Below, one piece after another: positions 26,321-35,412 of a stretch of DNA of 64,000 nucleotides; the first letter of the stretch is position 1; every line of letters starts with the position of its first letter. Source of the DNA: Bog-756 sp963841885. Its GTDB lineage: Bacteria > Actinomycetota > Acidimicrobiia > Acidimicrobiales > RAAP-2. The position numbers and the translations under genes are program-made. Under the pieces are notes generated by a model. It was not told the DNA's origin and did no database searches. It was given only the letters and a program-made list of their open reading frames with translations. The DNA lies in NCBI GenBank assembly GCA_963841885.1, contig CAWJEK010000019.1, positions 1 to 64,000 of the forward strand, read 5' to 3'.

Positions 26321-27325
26321 TCAGACGGACACGGACGTGAAGTCACCCGTCCACCGCAGCTCCAGGAGGCGGGCCGGCGTGGAGAAGTCCACCGTGGCCA
26401 GTTCGACGACGTAGGTCTCGGGGTTGCCGATCGTCCGGTAGGCGTAGCGGGGGGTAGTCAGGTTCAGCACCGCGTCCCAGACGGTCACCTCGGGCACCAT
26501 GTCGCCGCCCACGGCCTCCTTGACCGCTCCGGCGGGAATGTCGAAGGCGTTGCACACGTGCAGCGCCAGCAGTTCCGCTTCGTGCGCATCGGCCGCCTGG
26601 TCGACGAGGCGGAGGACGCTGAACAGGCGTACGAACCGGGCCGCCGGGGTGTAGTCGGCCGGAATGCCCCGCAGGCCCTCCCCCTGGCCCGGTGCGGACA
26701 AGGTGAGGCCCCCGACCACTTCGTCCGGCGGGTTCTGCGCCGACACGCCCAGGTAGTTCCCGAGGTTGGTCAGGTGCCAATCGAGGTAGGGCGCGTTGGT
26801 GGCGATACCGACGGGGTTGTCCACCACCCGGGTTCCGCGGGCGTGGAACTCGATGGCGATCGAGCCCGTGGTGTCGTGGACGAGGCAGTGGACCGGGGGC
26901 ACGAAGCCCATTCCGGGATCCCGTCCGACGATGTTGACGCCGGCCATCGCCACCTTGACCTCGTCGATGCTTCCGCACGTGCCCAGCAGGTAGGCCGCCA
27001 GGTCGAGCTGGGCGAGGTCGGTCCCGTCACCCCTGGGCCTGCGGAACGAGCAGTACCCACCCGGCATGTAGAGCAGATGGGCGCTGACGCCCGCCGTGTT
27101 GACGCCGTCGACCAGCCAGTCGGCGTGACCGAAGACGCCCATACCGACGACGCCGCGGGTCGCCTTCCACGTCTTCGGATGTCCGCCGTCACCCACCGAA
27201 CCGGCTCCGACGTGGTCGGCCGGCAGGACCGCCAACTGGGTCGGCATCCCCGTCGGGAACTCCATGCTCCGGCCCGCCACGACGGTGCCGTCCTTCGCGA
27301 CCTGAAGCTTGAACGTCATACACAT
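26321..27325 (-). CDS. Linear amide C-N hydrolase (choloylglycine hydrolase/penicillin acylase-like Ntn hydrolase)
   Basis: A 334-residue Ntn-fold hydrolase. Of several ATGs, 27325 is preferred: AGGAGG sits six bases upstream, and the product begins M-C-M-T-F, placing the catalytic Cys at position 2 for exposure after Met removal. Other family features are VVAGRSMEF (Arg near residue 20), WLVDGVNTAGVSAHLLYMPGG, IAIEFHARGTRVVDNPVGIATNAPYLDWHL and the C-terminal VWDAVLNLTTPRYAYRT. Such enzymes cleave bile-salt, penicillin V or acyl-homoserine-lactone amides. The natural substrate is unknown. No signal peptide is present. Confidence 0.88.
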   Translation of the reverse strand: MCMTFKLQVAKDGTVVAGRSMEFPTGMPTQLAVLPADHVGAGSVGDGGHPKTWKATRGVVGMGVFGHADWLVDGVNTAGVSAHLLYMPGGYCSFRRPRGDGTDLAQLDLAAYLLGTCGSIDEVKVAMAGVNIVGRDPGMGFVPPVHCLVHDTTGSIAIEFHARGTRVVDNPVGIATNAPYLDWHLTNLGNYLGVSAQNPPDEVVGGLTLSAPGQGEGLRGIPADYTPAARFVRLFSVLRLVDQAADAHEAELLALHVCNAFDIPAGAVKEAVGGDMVPEVTVWDAVLNLTTPRYAYRTIGNPETYVVELATVDFSTPARLLELRWTGDFTSVSV

Positions 27326-27416
27326 GTGCATCCTCCTGTTGTCTCGACCGGTGGACCCCGGGGCGGTGGCCCCGGTCTCACCGGTCTCCCCGGTTCGGTT
27401 CTGGACGGCAGAGTGA

Positions 27417-29009
27417 TCAGCCCGTCGGAACAACGTCCACCGATCCGGTGTCGGCGGGCGGGGACCCACCGCTCCCGGACAGGAGTACGAAGGCCGCGAT
27501 CCCGACCACGAGGGTCAGGCCCCCCGCGATGAAGAACATCGTGCTGAAGGCGTGCCCGTACGAGACGACGGCGTTACGGAGGGCCGCCTTGCCCGCCGAG
27601 GTGGTCGGCGTCGTGCCCTTGGACGCGTACACGGTCACGGCGTCGAGGCCGGTCGATAGCTGGTTGGCCGGCACGCCGGCGTGCTCCATCCGGTGGACGA
27701 CGCCCCCGACGGTGAGGCGGTCGATCACGACGGCCGAGACGGAGAAGCCGATCGTGTAGAAGAATTGGCCGAAGGTGGTGCGGGAGCTCGACACCGGACC
27801 GAGGTACCGCTCGGGTGCCTCAGCGAGGATGAGGCTGCCGAACGGTACGGCGGCGATGATCACGCCGGCTCCGGTGAGGACCAGGCCGGGAAGGAAGCCC
27901 AGGAGGCTGGTCGAGGCATGGGCCGTCGCCAGCAGCGCGAACCCGACCGAGGAGACGACGCCGCCGGCCAGGATGGTCGTCCGGCCGGTCAGTCCTCTGG
28001 ACATGAGTCGACCGGTCGCCAGGCCGGCCACGATGCCGGCGAACAGGAGGGGAAGCTGCCAGACGGCGACTTTGGCGGTCGCCAACCCGTTGACGTACTG
28101 CCACAGGTTGGTCACCTGCAGGAACGCCACGGCGGTGCCGAAGGTGTAGATAAATCCGGCACAGAGGGCGGCGAGGAAGACGGGCGAGCGGAAGATCCCC
28201 ACCGGAAAGAAGTGGCCCTCGTACCGGGACTCCCACACGAAGAAGGTCACCAGCAGTAGGGCACCGACCACCAGTGGCACCAGCGTCCTGGGGCTGGTCA
28301 GGCTGTGGGCGAACTGGCTGGCCGAGTACAGGACGAGGATGATGCCGGCCATCAGGAAGGCCTGACCCGGCAGGTCCAGACGGTTTCCCGTGATCCGGTC
28401 GACGTCGGGGAGGAGCACGGGGGTGACGACCAGGCATGCCATGCAGGCGGCCGGGATCAGCAGGAACGCCAACCGCCAGTGCGAGCTCGCCAGGCTTCCA
28501 CCGGCGAACGTCAGCACCACGGTGCCGGCCATGACGACCGCCGTGAAGACGCCCATGGCTCCCGCCATCCGTTCCTTGGGCACGACCGCGGCCATGTAGC
28601 CGAACGCCGCACCGTAGACGGCGCCGAGTCCGACCCCGGTGATCGCCATACCCACCATGTAGAAAGCGGGCGACAGCGCCGCCAGCACGACCAGGTTGCC
28701 GATCGCCCCGGCGACGAGGGCCACCATCAGGACCCGTCGCCGACCCAGGCGGTCGGCGAGCAGTCCCGTCGAGATCACGGTGGCGGCGATGGCCATGGTC
28801 TGCACGCTGGCCGCCAGGGCCTGGGTGCTACCGGCCATGTGGAGCGAGCGGCTGGCACCGACCAGTGCCGTCGAGGCGATGTTCGGACAGGAGCCCTGGA
28901 CGGCGCCGAGGAATCCGAGGAACGGGACAGCCATCCTGGAGACCTGCTTGACGGTGGGCGCGGCCGGCGGCGGCGCGACCGCGGTCGAGGGACGGACGAC
29001 CGTACTCAC
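27417..29009 (-). CDS. MFS transporter, 14-TM drug-exporter type
   Basis: A 530-residue membrane protein with about 14 hydrophobic segments. The cytoplasmic loop motif between TM2 and TM3 is TGLLADRLGRRRVLMVALVAG, and an EmrB/QacA-type layout follows (GVGLGAVYGAAFGYMAAVVP, HWRLAFLLIPAACMACLVV, FGQFFYTIGFSVSAVV). It probably exports drugs or metabolites with proton exchange. The GTG start at 29009 overlaps the stop of an upstream 28-codon reading frame in a GTGA arrangement. The Ntn hydrolase follows on the same strand. Confidence 0.88.
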   Translation of the reverse strand: MSTVVRPSTAVAPPPAAPTVKQVSRMAVPFLGFLGAVQGSCPNIASTALVGASRSLHMAGSTQALAASVQTMAIAATVISTGLLADRLGRRRVLMVALVAGAIGNLVVLAALSPAFYMVGMAITGVGLGAVYGAAFGYMAAVVPKERMAGAMGVFTAVVMAGTVVLTFAGGSLASSHWRLAFLLIPAACMACLVVTPVLLPDVDRITGNRLDLPGQAFLMAGIILVLYSASQFAHSLTSPRTLVPLVVGALLLVTFFVWESRYEGHFFPVGIFRSPVFLAALCAGFIYTFGTAVAFLQVTNLWQYVNGLATAKVAVWQLPLLFAGIVAGLATGRLMSRGLTGRTTILAGGVVSSVGFALLATAHASTSLLGFLPGLVLTGAGVIIAAVPFGSLILAEAPERYLGPVSSSRTTFGQFFYTIGFSVSAVVIDRLTVGGVVHRMEHAGVPANQLSTGLDAVTVYASKGTTPTTSAGKAALRNAVVSYGHAFSTMFFIAGGLTLVVGIAAFVLLSGSGGSPPADTGSVDVVPTG

Positions 29010-29092
29010 CGCCGCCGTCCCCGGGCGCCGTGTGCCGAGTTCGGGTCGAGCGTGCCGGTCGCCATGGGCTCCAGGTCCTCGTCGATGGCCAT
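29006..29092 (-). CDS. Possible small leader ORF (28 codons) coupled to the MFS transporter
   Basis: A 28-residue frame starting MAIDEDLEPMATGTLDPNS has AGGAAGG eight bases upstream. Its TGA overlaps the transporter GTG by four bases. It is acidic at first and ends in Arg residues. It could be a translational coupler or regulatory leader. The alternative is that the transporter starts elsewhere and this frame is not translated. Confidence 0.35.
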   Translation of the reverse strand: MAIDEDLEPMATGTLDPNSAHGARGRRR

Positions 29093-29309
29093 CGGGCCTT
29101 CCTCTCGCGGCCGGGGTGTCCAGCCCCGGCTGGGGCCGACACCGTCCTCTCCGACCCCGCGCCATCGACGCCGACGCGTCCCGACTTGAGCCATCCCAGG
29201 GTGCACGGGGCGTTGTCGGCAGCGCTCCCCGGGAACTCGGTGGGAGGGCCACGGCCCAGGGAGCCGTCGCTGCGGCACGAGGTCGCGGAAGCACCCACGC
29301 CCGGGCCCC

Positions 29310-29840
29310 CTACGTGCTGGGCGCGGTCCCCATGTCAACCGTGCCGATCACGAGTAACCAGGCTGCCGTGATCATGTAGCACGTGCTCGCCACCATGGCC
29401 GTCGCCGCGACATAGAGACCCGCAAGGTGACCGAAGAAGAACAGGGCCGCGCCGGTCATCTCCGCGAGATGGAGAAGACTTCCACCGATGATGCGGGTCG
29501 GTCTCAGTCCGCTGCTCAACTTGATGGCCTTCGAGTACCCCTTGGCGAACATGGCCGCCGAGATCCCGCAGACGATGAACAGTTCTGCCCCGATCGCCCG
29601 GTAGCCCTGGGCGCCCATCAGTACCAGCGCACAGCGCAGGAAGACGAGAGCCAGACCCGCGAGGGTGTTGATGGCTCGATTGCGATGGGTGGCGTTTACG
29701 GCGATCTCCTTGAGATTGAGAGACATCGCCACGAACACCAACCCGGTGAGCGTCACCGCGCCTGTTCCGACCAGGAGAAAGAAGTTGGTCCACTGCTCAG
29801 GCCTGAAGTTCTCCACCGCAGCCACGCCCTCAATGTACAA
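29310..29840 (-). CDS. Hypothetical integral membrane protein
   Basis: A 176-residue protein with about five membrane segments: FFLLVGTGAVTLTGLVFVAM, TLAGLALVFLRCALVLMG, ELFIVCGISAAMFA, MTGAALFFFGHLAGLYVA and STCYMITAAWLLVIG. The N-terminus EQWTNFFLLVGTGAVTLTG is seen in many small bacterial membrane proteins of unknown function. The TTG start is uncertain; GTG codons follow at residues 6 and 9. It is divergent from the secreted protein at 30002. Confidence 0.7.
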   Translation of the reverse strand: MYIEGVAAVENFRPEQWTNFFLLVGTGAVTLTGLVFVAMSLNLKEIAVNATHRNRAINTLAGLALVFLRCALVLMGAQGYRAIGAELFIVCGISAAMFAKGYSKAIKLSSGLRPTRIIGGSLLHLAEMTGAALFFFGHLAGLYVAATAMVASTCYMITAAWLLVIGTVDMGTAPST

Positions 29841-30001
29841 GCCACCCCCGATGGCACGATGGACTCCGGGTGCTTCGGACGAACGGGCACGGCCCGGCCG
29901 CAGCCGCCTGATCGGATCCTCGCTAGCGTTCCGGATGTGAGGGTCATGACGCTGGGGACGTCCGGATCGTGCGTGTCCCGGGACCCACGGGAGGACCGAA
30001 C

Positions 30002-31081
30002 ATGAGGAGCCGACGGACCGTCGCCCTGTTGCTGGCCGTCGGAGTGGTGACCGCGGTCACCGGGACTGCGGCCACCGCGACGACGGCCGCCGACGCGGGT
30101 ACGTCGACCTCCGGTGCCGGCGCGGTCACCTCTGCCTCCCGGGGGGAATGGCAGCATGCCGTCGCCGCGCTGCCGGCGCCTGTCGGACACTGTTTCACCG
30201 CCGCATACCCGGTGGTGGCATGGCACGCCACCCCGTGCACGGCCGCACCGACGGTCCCGTTCGCCCCGGCGACGGGTCGGCTGCCGTCGACGGCCACCCG
30301 CCCGACGCGGCCCACCGTCGGGAACGGCAATGACTACTCGGCCGTCGTTCCCGGGCTGATCAGCGAGGCGACCGGCGCATTCACCCACGTGAGTCCCGGA
30401 ATCACCGAGAAGGGCCGGGATGGCGCCGGTCGGGCACAGCCGAACATCTTCTCCTTGCAGCTCAACAGCGAGTTCTTCACCACCCCGGCGTGCTCGCGGA
30501 GCAGCGATCCGAGTGTCTGTCAGGGATGGCAGCAGTTCATCTACGACTCCGCGGCGAACATCGTGTTCATGCAGTACTGGTTGATCGACTACGGCGCGGG
30601 ATGTCCGGCCGCCTGGAATTCGTTCGAGGGCAGTTGCTACACGAACAGCAACGCGACCACGGTCGCCGGGGGACCCGTGACCGCCCCTGGTCTCGCCACC
30701 ACGGAACTGTCCGGAACCGTCATCCCGGGCGGTACCGACGCCGTCGAACTGTCGGACGGCACGCAGGCCAGCATCGTGGAGAACACCGACGGAGTGCTCA
30801 CTCTGTCCCGGTCCTGGAACACCTCCGAGTTCGGAGTGTTCGGAGACGGCGGGGGAAGCGAGGCGAGGTTCGGCGGGAGGGCCTCGTTGGAGGAGACGAC
30901 CACCCTGGTCGCCAGCAGCGACGCCGCTCCGGCTTGTGTGAGTGAAGGCTTCACCGGCGAGACCGACAATCTCAAACTGACCGGTACGCCGGCGCTCGGA
31001 ACCGTACTGGCTCCGACGATCGGGTCCGCGGAGACCGATGGCAGGGTCCGACCGGCCAGCTGCGCCACCGCGGCGGGCTGA
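30002..31081 (+). CDS. Secreted hypothetical protein
   Basis: A 359-residue exported protein. The signal peptide is MRSRRTVALLLAVGVVTAVT followed by GTAATATTAADA, with cleavage expected near residue 30. The mature part has paired Cys residues (GHCFTAAYP, TPACSRSSDPSVCQGW, GAGCPAAW, SCYTNSN) and a central hydrophobic block NIVFMQYWLIDYG. It could be a secreted binding or hydrolytic protein, but I do not recognise the family. The ribosome site GGGAGGACC precedes the ATG. Confidence 0.78.
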   Translation: MRSRRTVALLLAVGVVTAVTGTAATATTAADAGTSTSGAGAVTSASRGEWQHAVAALPAPVGHCFTAAYPVVAWHATPCTAAPTVPFAPATGRLPSTATRPTRPTVGNGNDYSAVVPGLISEATGAFTHVSPGITEKGRDGAGRAQPNIFSLQLNSEFFTTPACSRSSDPSVCQGWQQFIYDSAANIVFMQYWLIDYGAGCPAAWNSFEGSCYTNSNATTVAGGPVTAPGLATTELSGTVIPGGTDAVELSDGTQASIVENTDGVLTLSRSWNTSEFGVFGDGGGSEARFGGRASLEETTTLVASSDAAPACVSEGFTGETDNLKLTGTPALGTVLAPTIGSAETDGRVRPASCATAAG

Positions 31082-31253
31082 CGTCGCTCTCCCGCCCACC
31101 CTGGCGTGCATCCTCACCGCTCACTGCCTGCCGTCTCCGAGCGTCCCGGCACGTGAAGGGCGGTGCAGGCCATTTCGGTCTCCAGCCCGTCATACCGGCG
31201 ACGACCGGTAGCCGGATCCCGGTGATCCACATGGTCCAAAGTACGATCGATCC

Positions 31254-31736
31254 ATGACCGATGCCGACACCCGGGTCGCCGACAGGATCGCCATCGACGA
31301 CCTGTTGACCCACTATGCGACGCTCATCGACGGCGGTCGGTTCGACGAACTCGATCAGGTGTTCACTCCCGACGCGGTGCTCGACTACCGCTCGGCCGGC
31401 GGTATCCGAGGTCCGTTCCCGGACGTGCGGGCTTGGCTCGCCAGCGTGCTCCCCGCGTTCACCTGGACCCAGCACCTCGTGGTCAATCGTGCCGTAGATC
31501 TCACCTCCGCGGATGAGGCGACGTGCCGGTCGCTCTTCCAGAATCCGAACTGCATGCAGATCGACGGTCGGCCCTGGCTCTTCGTGGTCGGTGGCGTGTA
31601 CCACGACCGCCTGGTGCGGACGGCCTCGGGCTGGAGAATCCGGCACCGCGTCGAGGAGACCATGTGGTGGAGCAATCCGCTTCCCGGGCTGGACGCGACG
31701 CCACCTCCACTTCCCGCTGACTGCTTCGACCAGTAG
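31254..31736 (+). CDS. SnoaL-like nuclear transport factor 2 family protein
   Basis: A 160-residue protein with the classic start ADRIAIDDLLTHYATLIDGGRFDELDQVFTPDAVLDY, a helix-turn-strand unit with Asp and Tyr lining the cavity. It continues WTQHLVVNRAVDL, FVVGGVYHDRLVRTASGWRIRHRVEE. Stand-alone members include hydroxysteroid-isomerase-like and dehydratase-like enzymes. It precedes an MFS transporter by about 110 bases on the same strand. Confidence 0.88.
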   Translation: MTDADTRVADRIAIDDLLTHYATLIDGGRFDELDQVFTPDAVLDYRSAGGIRGPFPDVRAWLASVLPAFTWTQHLVVNRAVDLTSADEATCRSLFQNPNCMQIDGRPWLFVVGGVYHDRLVRTASGWRIRHRVEETMWWSNPLPGLDATPPPLPADCFDQ

Positions 31737-31849
31737 CGGGCGGTTCCGAGGTCCGGCACGTCCGCCCATCCTCCGAAAGGCTTCGTGAGCATCCTCGGGC
31801 GACGCCGGGGTCCAGGTGCCCTTCGACTCTGGTCAGGTGGGGTCGGATT

Positions 31850-33472
31850 GTGTCGAATGGATCGGTGAGCCCGCGTCCGAACTCCACGACGGACCACCAT
31901 GCCCATCGGTGGAGTGCCCTCGTCGTCCTGTGTGCGTCGGTCCTGATCGTCAATGTGGACACCACCATCCTCAATGTGGCGCTGCCGACACTGGTCCGCG
32001 ACCTGCATGCCACATCCAGCCAGTTGGAGTGGATCGTCGATTCGTACGCCATGGCGTTCGCCGGTCTGTTGTTCGTCGGCGGGAGCCTGGCCGATCGATT
32101 CGGACGCAAGCGCTTCTTCCTGCTCGGGCTCGCCATCTTCGCCGCAGGCTCGGTCGGCGCCGCATCGTCCCCCTCGATACCGCCGTTGATCGCCTGGCGT
32201 GTGGTGATGGGTACCGGTGCAGCGCTGGCCATTCCCGCCTCGCTCGCCATCATCAACAACATCTTCCGGGATCCGGCGGAGCGTGGTCGGGCGATCGGAG
32301 CGTGGGCCGGCACGATGGGACTGGGTGTCGCCATCGGGCCGATCGCCGGCGGCCTTCTCCTCTCGAACTTCTGGTGGGGATCGATCTTCCTCGTCAATGT
32401 CCCGATCGCCCTGGCCGGCATGATCGGCGCCGTCGTGTTGGTGCCCGATTCGAAGAACCCCGCGGCGGATCGCCCCGACCCGGTCGGGTCGGGGCTCTCG
32501 ATCGTCGGCCTCGGACTCCTCCTGTGGGCGCTCATCGAAGCTCCCGACCGAGGATGGACATCGGAGGTCGTCATCGTCATCGGGCTGGCCAGCATCGCGA
32601 CACTGGGTACCTTCGTCGGATGGGAAGCGCGCAGTAGCCACCCGATGCTGAAGCTCAGGCTCTTCCGTGACCCCAGGTTTTCGGCCGCTATGGTCGGCGA
32701 GAGTCTGGGCATCTTCGCTCTCCTCGGGGCCCTGTTCATCCAGACCCAGTTCCTCCAGTTCGACCTCGGATACTCCCCCCTCCAGGCCGGCTTGCGGATA
32801 CTGCCGATCGCCGCCGTCATCTGCCTGGTGGCGCCTTTGTCTCCACGGCTGGCCAGGGGCATCGGTGTCAAGGCCACCGCCACCGCCGGCCTCGTCGCCA
32901 TCGGAGGTGGTCTGGGCTGGATCGCTGCGCTGACCACGGTCACGACCACCTACGGTCAGGTGGTGCCCGGCATGCTCCTGATCGGGATGGGGGCCGGTCT
33001 CCTGCTGCCGACGGCGACCAATTCCGTCCTCGGATCGGTCCCGAGGGGCGACTCCGGGGTCGGCTCCGCCACCAACACGGTGGCCCTGCAGGTAGGGGGA
33101 GCGCTCGGGGTCGCGGTGGTCGGGAGCATCATGTCGACCCACTACCAGGGGCACCTCACGACGTCCCTGGCCGGCCATCCCGTCCCGGTCGACATCCTCC
33201 GGACCATCCTCGGCTCGCTCGGCGGCGCGCTCGCCGTGGCGGCCCGGGTCGGAGGGGCCACGGGGGCTGAACTGGCCCACGCGGCCCGGGCTGCGTTCTC
33301 GAGCGGTAGCCGGGTGGGAATGGCGGTCGGCGCCGCAGTCGCCCTCTGCGGAGCCGTCGTCACGCTCGTCGCCCTTCCGTCGAATGCGGCGTCCCGGTCG
33401 ATCGATGGCGGAGTCGGCGTCCAGGAGCCGCGGGACCGCTCCGCTCCGGTGTCGGGGCATCCGCCTGGCTGA
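31850..33472 (+). CDS. MFS transporter, DHA2 (EmrB/QacA) family
   Basis: A 540-residue exporter with about 14 membrane segments. The start is a GTG and the first segment is SALVVLCASVLIVNVDTTIL, with the DHA2 signature NVDTTILNVALPTLVRDL. Motif A is GGSLADRFGRKRFFLLGLA and motif C-like sequence is GLGVAIGPIAGGLLLSNFWW. The C-terminal tail is charged and cytoplasmic. Likely substrates are drugs or lipophilic metabolites. Confidence 0.93.
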   Translation: MSNGSVSPRPNSTTDHHAHRWSALVVLCASVLIVNVDTTILNVALPTLVRDLHATSSQLEWIVDSYAMAFAGLLFVGGSLADRFGRKRFFLLGLAIFAAGSVGAASSPSIPPLIAWRVVMGTGAALAIPASLAIINNIFRDPAERGRAIGAWAGTMGLGVAIGPIAGGLLLSNFWWGSIFLVNVPIALAGMIGAVVLVPDSKNPAADRPDPVGSGLSIVGLGLLLWALIEAPDRGWTSEVVIVIGLASIATLGTFVGWEARSSHPMLKLRLFRDPRFSAAMVGESLGIFALLGALFIQTQFLQFDLGYSPLQAGLRILPIAAVICLVAPLSPRLARGIGVKATATAGLVAIGGGLGWIAALTTVTTTYGQVVPGMLLIGMGAGLLLPTATNSVLGSVPRGDSGVGSATNTVALQVGGALGVAVVGSIMSTHYQGHLTTSLAGHPVPVDILRTILGSLGGALAVAARVGGATGAELAHAARAAFSSGSRVGMAVGAAVALCGAVVTLVALPSNAASRSIDGGVGVQEPRDRSAPVSGHPPG

Positions 33473-33520
33473 GGGAGTCATCACCACCCGGGGCATCACG
33501 ACCGAGGGGGGACGCAGCCG

Positions 33521-35200
33521 CTACAGGGTGCGGAGGATCTCCCGGGCGGCCCGCTCCCCCGTGGTCACCCCGCCCTCCATGAAGCCCTGGAAGTCCTGGG
33601 AGGTGTGTTCGCCGGCGAAGTGGATGTTCCCCTCCGCCACCCCCTCGATCCCGCTGAAGCCCGTGTACTGGCCGACCCGGTACTGGGAGTACGCGCCGTC
33701 CAGGTGGGGATTGATGTTCGGGTCCGAGTACAGGCTCAGTCGGGGTCCCGAGTTCCAGGCCCGGGTGAACCCCGGGAAGAGGGGCTCGAGGGCCGCGAGA
33801 TAGTCGGCGATCAGTGCGGGAGGAGCCGTTCCGACCGATCCCGTCAGGCCGTACCGGTCGGCCAGTGCCGCTCCGGGTGCACCACCCAGGTAGTCGAAGA
33901 AGATCGAGTTCGGGGCCGGTTGGTCGACCGAGTTGTCCCAGCCGCTCACCGTGATGTTCTGGGCGAACATGTTCCCGTCGTAGCCGTCCGAGTTCCACGG
34001 GTTGCCGGCCACCTGCAGCGCGATCTTGGCGTTGGTACCGAGTCTCAGGTCGTCGATGGCGGTCATCTTCAGTGGTGACAGGTCGGCTTGGCTCAGATCG
34101 ACGTCCTTCAGCTTGTTGAAGGGGATGGTCACCACCACGTGGTCGGCCACCACGTCGGCGGCGACCCCGTCCACCTCGAACGTACAGGTGTAGGTCCGGT
34201 TGCCGTTGTCCCGGAGGGCCACCAGCTGCTGACCGGTCCGGGTGGAACCCCCGGGCAGTTCGGCCAGCATGCCCGAGACGATCTGGTCGTTCCCTCCCTC
34301 CACGTGCCACTTCTCGTCCGTGCCCCCGAGCGCCGGGGTCTTGCGGGGCTGGGTGTTGGAACCGGGGACACTGTCGTCGTAGGCCAGGAGGTAGATGACG
34401 TTCAGCGCCGACTGCTCTTCGGGCGGGCCCCCGTACTCGCACTCGACGTCCAAATAGCAGAGCTGTCCGAAGTCGGAGGCCAGGCCCCCGGGCACCGTCG
34501 TGTCGATCCATTCGGCGGCGGACAGGTTGTCCAGGGCGATCGAGGAGGGCGTCCTGGTCAGGTAGGTGGTCGGCCAGGGTGCCGACGCCACCGTCTGCTG
34601 GAACAGGGACCAACCGAACTCGTGCCAGTCGGCGTCGAGCATCGCTTCGGTGTAGCGGCCGCCGTTCAGCCAGAACGTGTCCACCGTGCCCCGGGGGTAG
34701 GCGTCGGTGTTCCCGAGCGCGAGGCCGAACCGCTCGGCCAACCGACGCATGGAGTGGTGCTCGGACGAGATGAACTCGCCACACCGTTCCACGATCTCCC
34801 CGTCGGCGAAGGCGTTCCGCAGGGTGTCGACGCGGCCGCCCAACCGGTCGTCCCACTCGTAGACGGTGCTGGCCACACGCCTCTTCGTCCACAGGTAGTG
34901 GGCGCACCGGATACCCGCCAGTCCACCGCCGACGATCACGATGCGGGGCGCGGTCGTTCCGCCACCACGGTCGGACCGGCGGATCTCGGAGCGGAGGGGG
35001 ACGGTGAGGGCGGCGGCGCCGACCGACGTCATCCCCTTCAGCAGGGTCCGCCGCCCGAAACGCGCCTCCTGGTCGCGGCCGTCCGCCACCATCCGCTCGG
35101 CGACCTCATCGACCGGCGCACCCGTGGCCCGGGCCCGGGCCGACACCATGGCCGCCCGTCGGATGGCCGGGCCGAATCGGCCGTGGAGATGGGCCCTCAT
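33521..35200 (-). CDS. Flavin monoamine oxidase-family protein with Tat signal
   Basis: A 559-residue FAD amine oxidase. Near residue 50 a twin-arginine signal is present (FGRRTLLKGMTSVGAAALTV), so the folded protein is probably exported. The dinucleotide-binding motif is RIVIVGGGLAGIRCAHYL, followed by YEWDDRLGGRVDT. The C-terminal FAD-contact region is GVAEGNIHFAGEHTSQDFQGFMEG, then GVTTGERAAREIL. The family oxidises amines or amino acids. It lies downstream of the RCC1-repeat gene on the same strand. Confidence 0.92.
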   Translation of the reverse strand: MRAHLHGRFGPAIRRAAMVSARARATGAPVDEVAERMVADGRDQEARFGRRTLLKGMTSVGAAALTVPLRSEIRRSDRGGGTTAPRIVIVGGGLAGIRCAHYLWTKRRVASTVYEWDDRLGGRVDTLRNAFADGEIVERCGEFISSEHHSMRRLAERFGLALGNTDAYPRGTVDTFWLNGGRYTEAMLDADWHEFGWSLFQQTVASAPWPTTYLTRTPSSIALDNLSAAEWIDTTVPGGLASDFGQLCYLDVECEYGGPPEEQSALNVIYLLAYDDSVPGSNTQPRKTPALGGTDEKWHVEGGNDQIVSGMLAELPGGSTRTGQQLVALRDNGNRTYTCTFEVDGVAADVVADHVVVTIPFNKLKDVDLSQADLSPLKMTAIDDLRLGTNAKIALQVAGNPWNSDGYDGNMFAQNITVSGWDNSVDQPAPNSIFFDYLGGAPGAALADRYGLTGSVGTAPPALIADYLAALEPLFPGFTRAWNSGPRLSLYSDPNINPHLDGAYSQYRVGQYTGFSGIEGVAEGNIHFAGEHTSQDFQGFMEGGVTTGERAAREILRTL

Positions 35201-35412
35201 TCCTTCGTACTAGCCCCCGCCCCGGGGCGGTGGCAACCGCGGATGAGGGGCGCCGTGCGACAGTACGGCTCCACGCCGCTCGACCGTCCTCGGAGGCGAG
35301 GACCGCATCGACGCCGGCGTCGGAGGTCAGGTGCGGTTCAGGGGCGGCGGACGCCGCACGGCACCGTCGGGGGCCGGTGTGGTCCGGAGCGACCGGCGCC
35401 TCCCCGCACGGT

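Noticed and set aside
31385..33499. A 704-residue open frame on the minus strand
   Set aside because: It is antisense to the MFS transporter and SnoaL-like genes. The peptide is Arg/Asp/Gly-rich, without any domain, and arises from GC-rich third positions.
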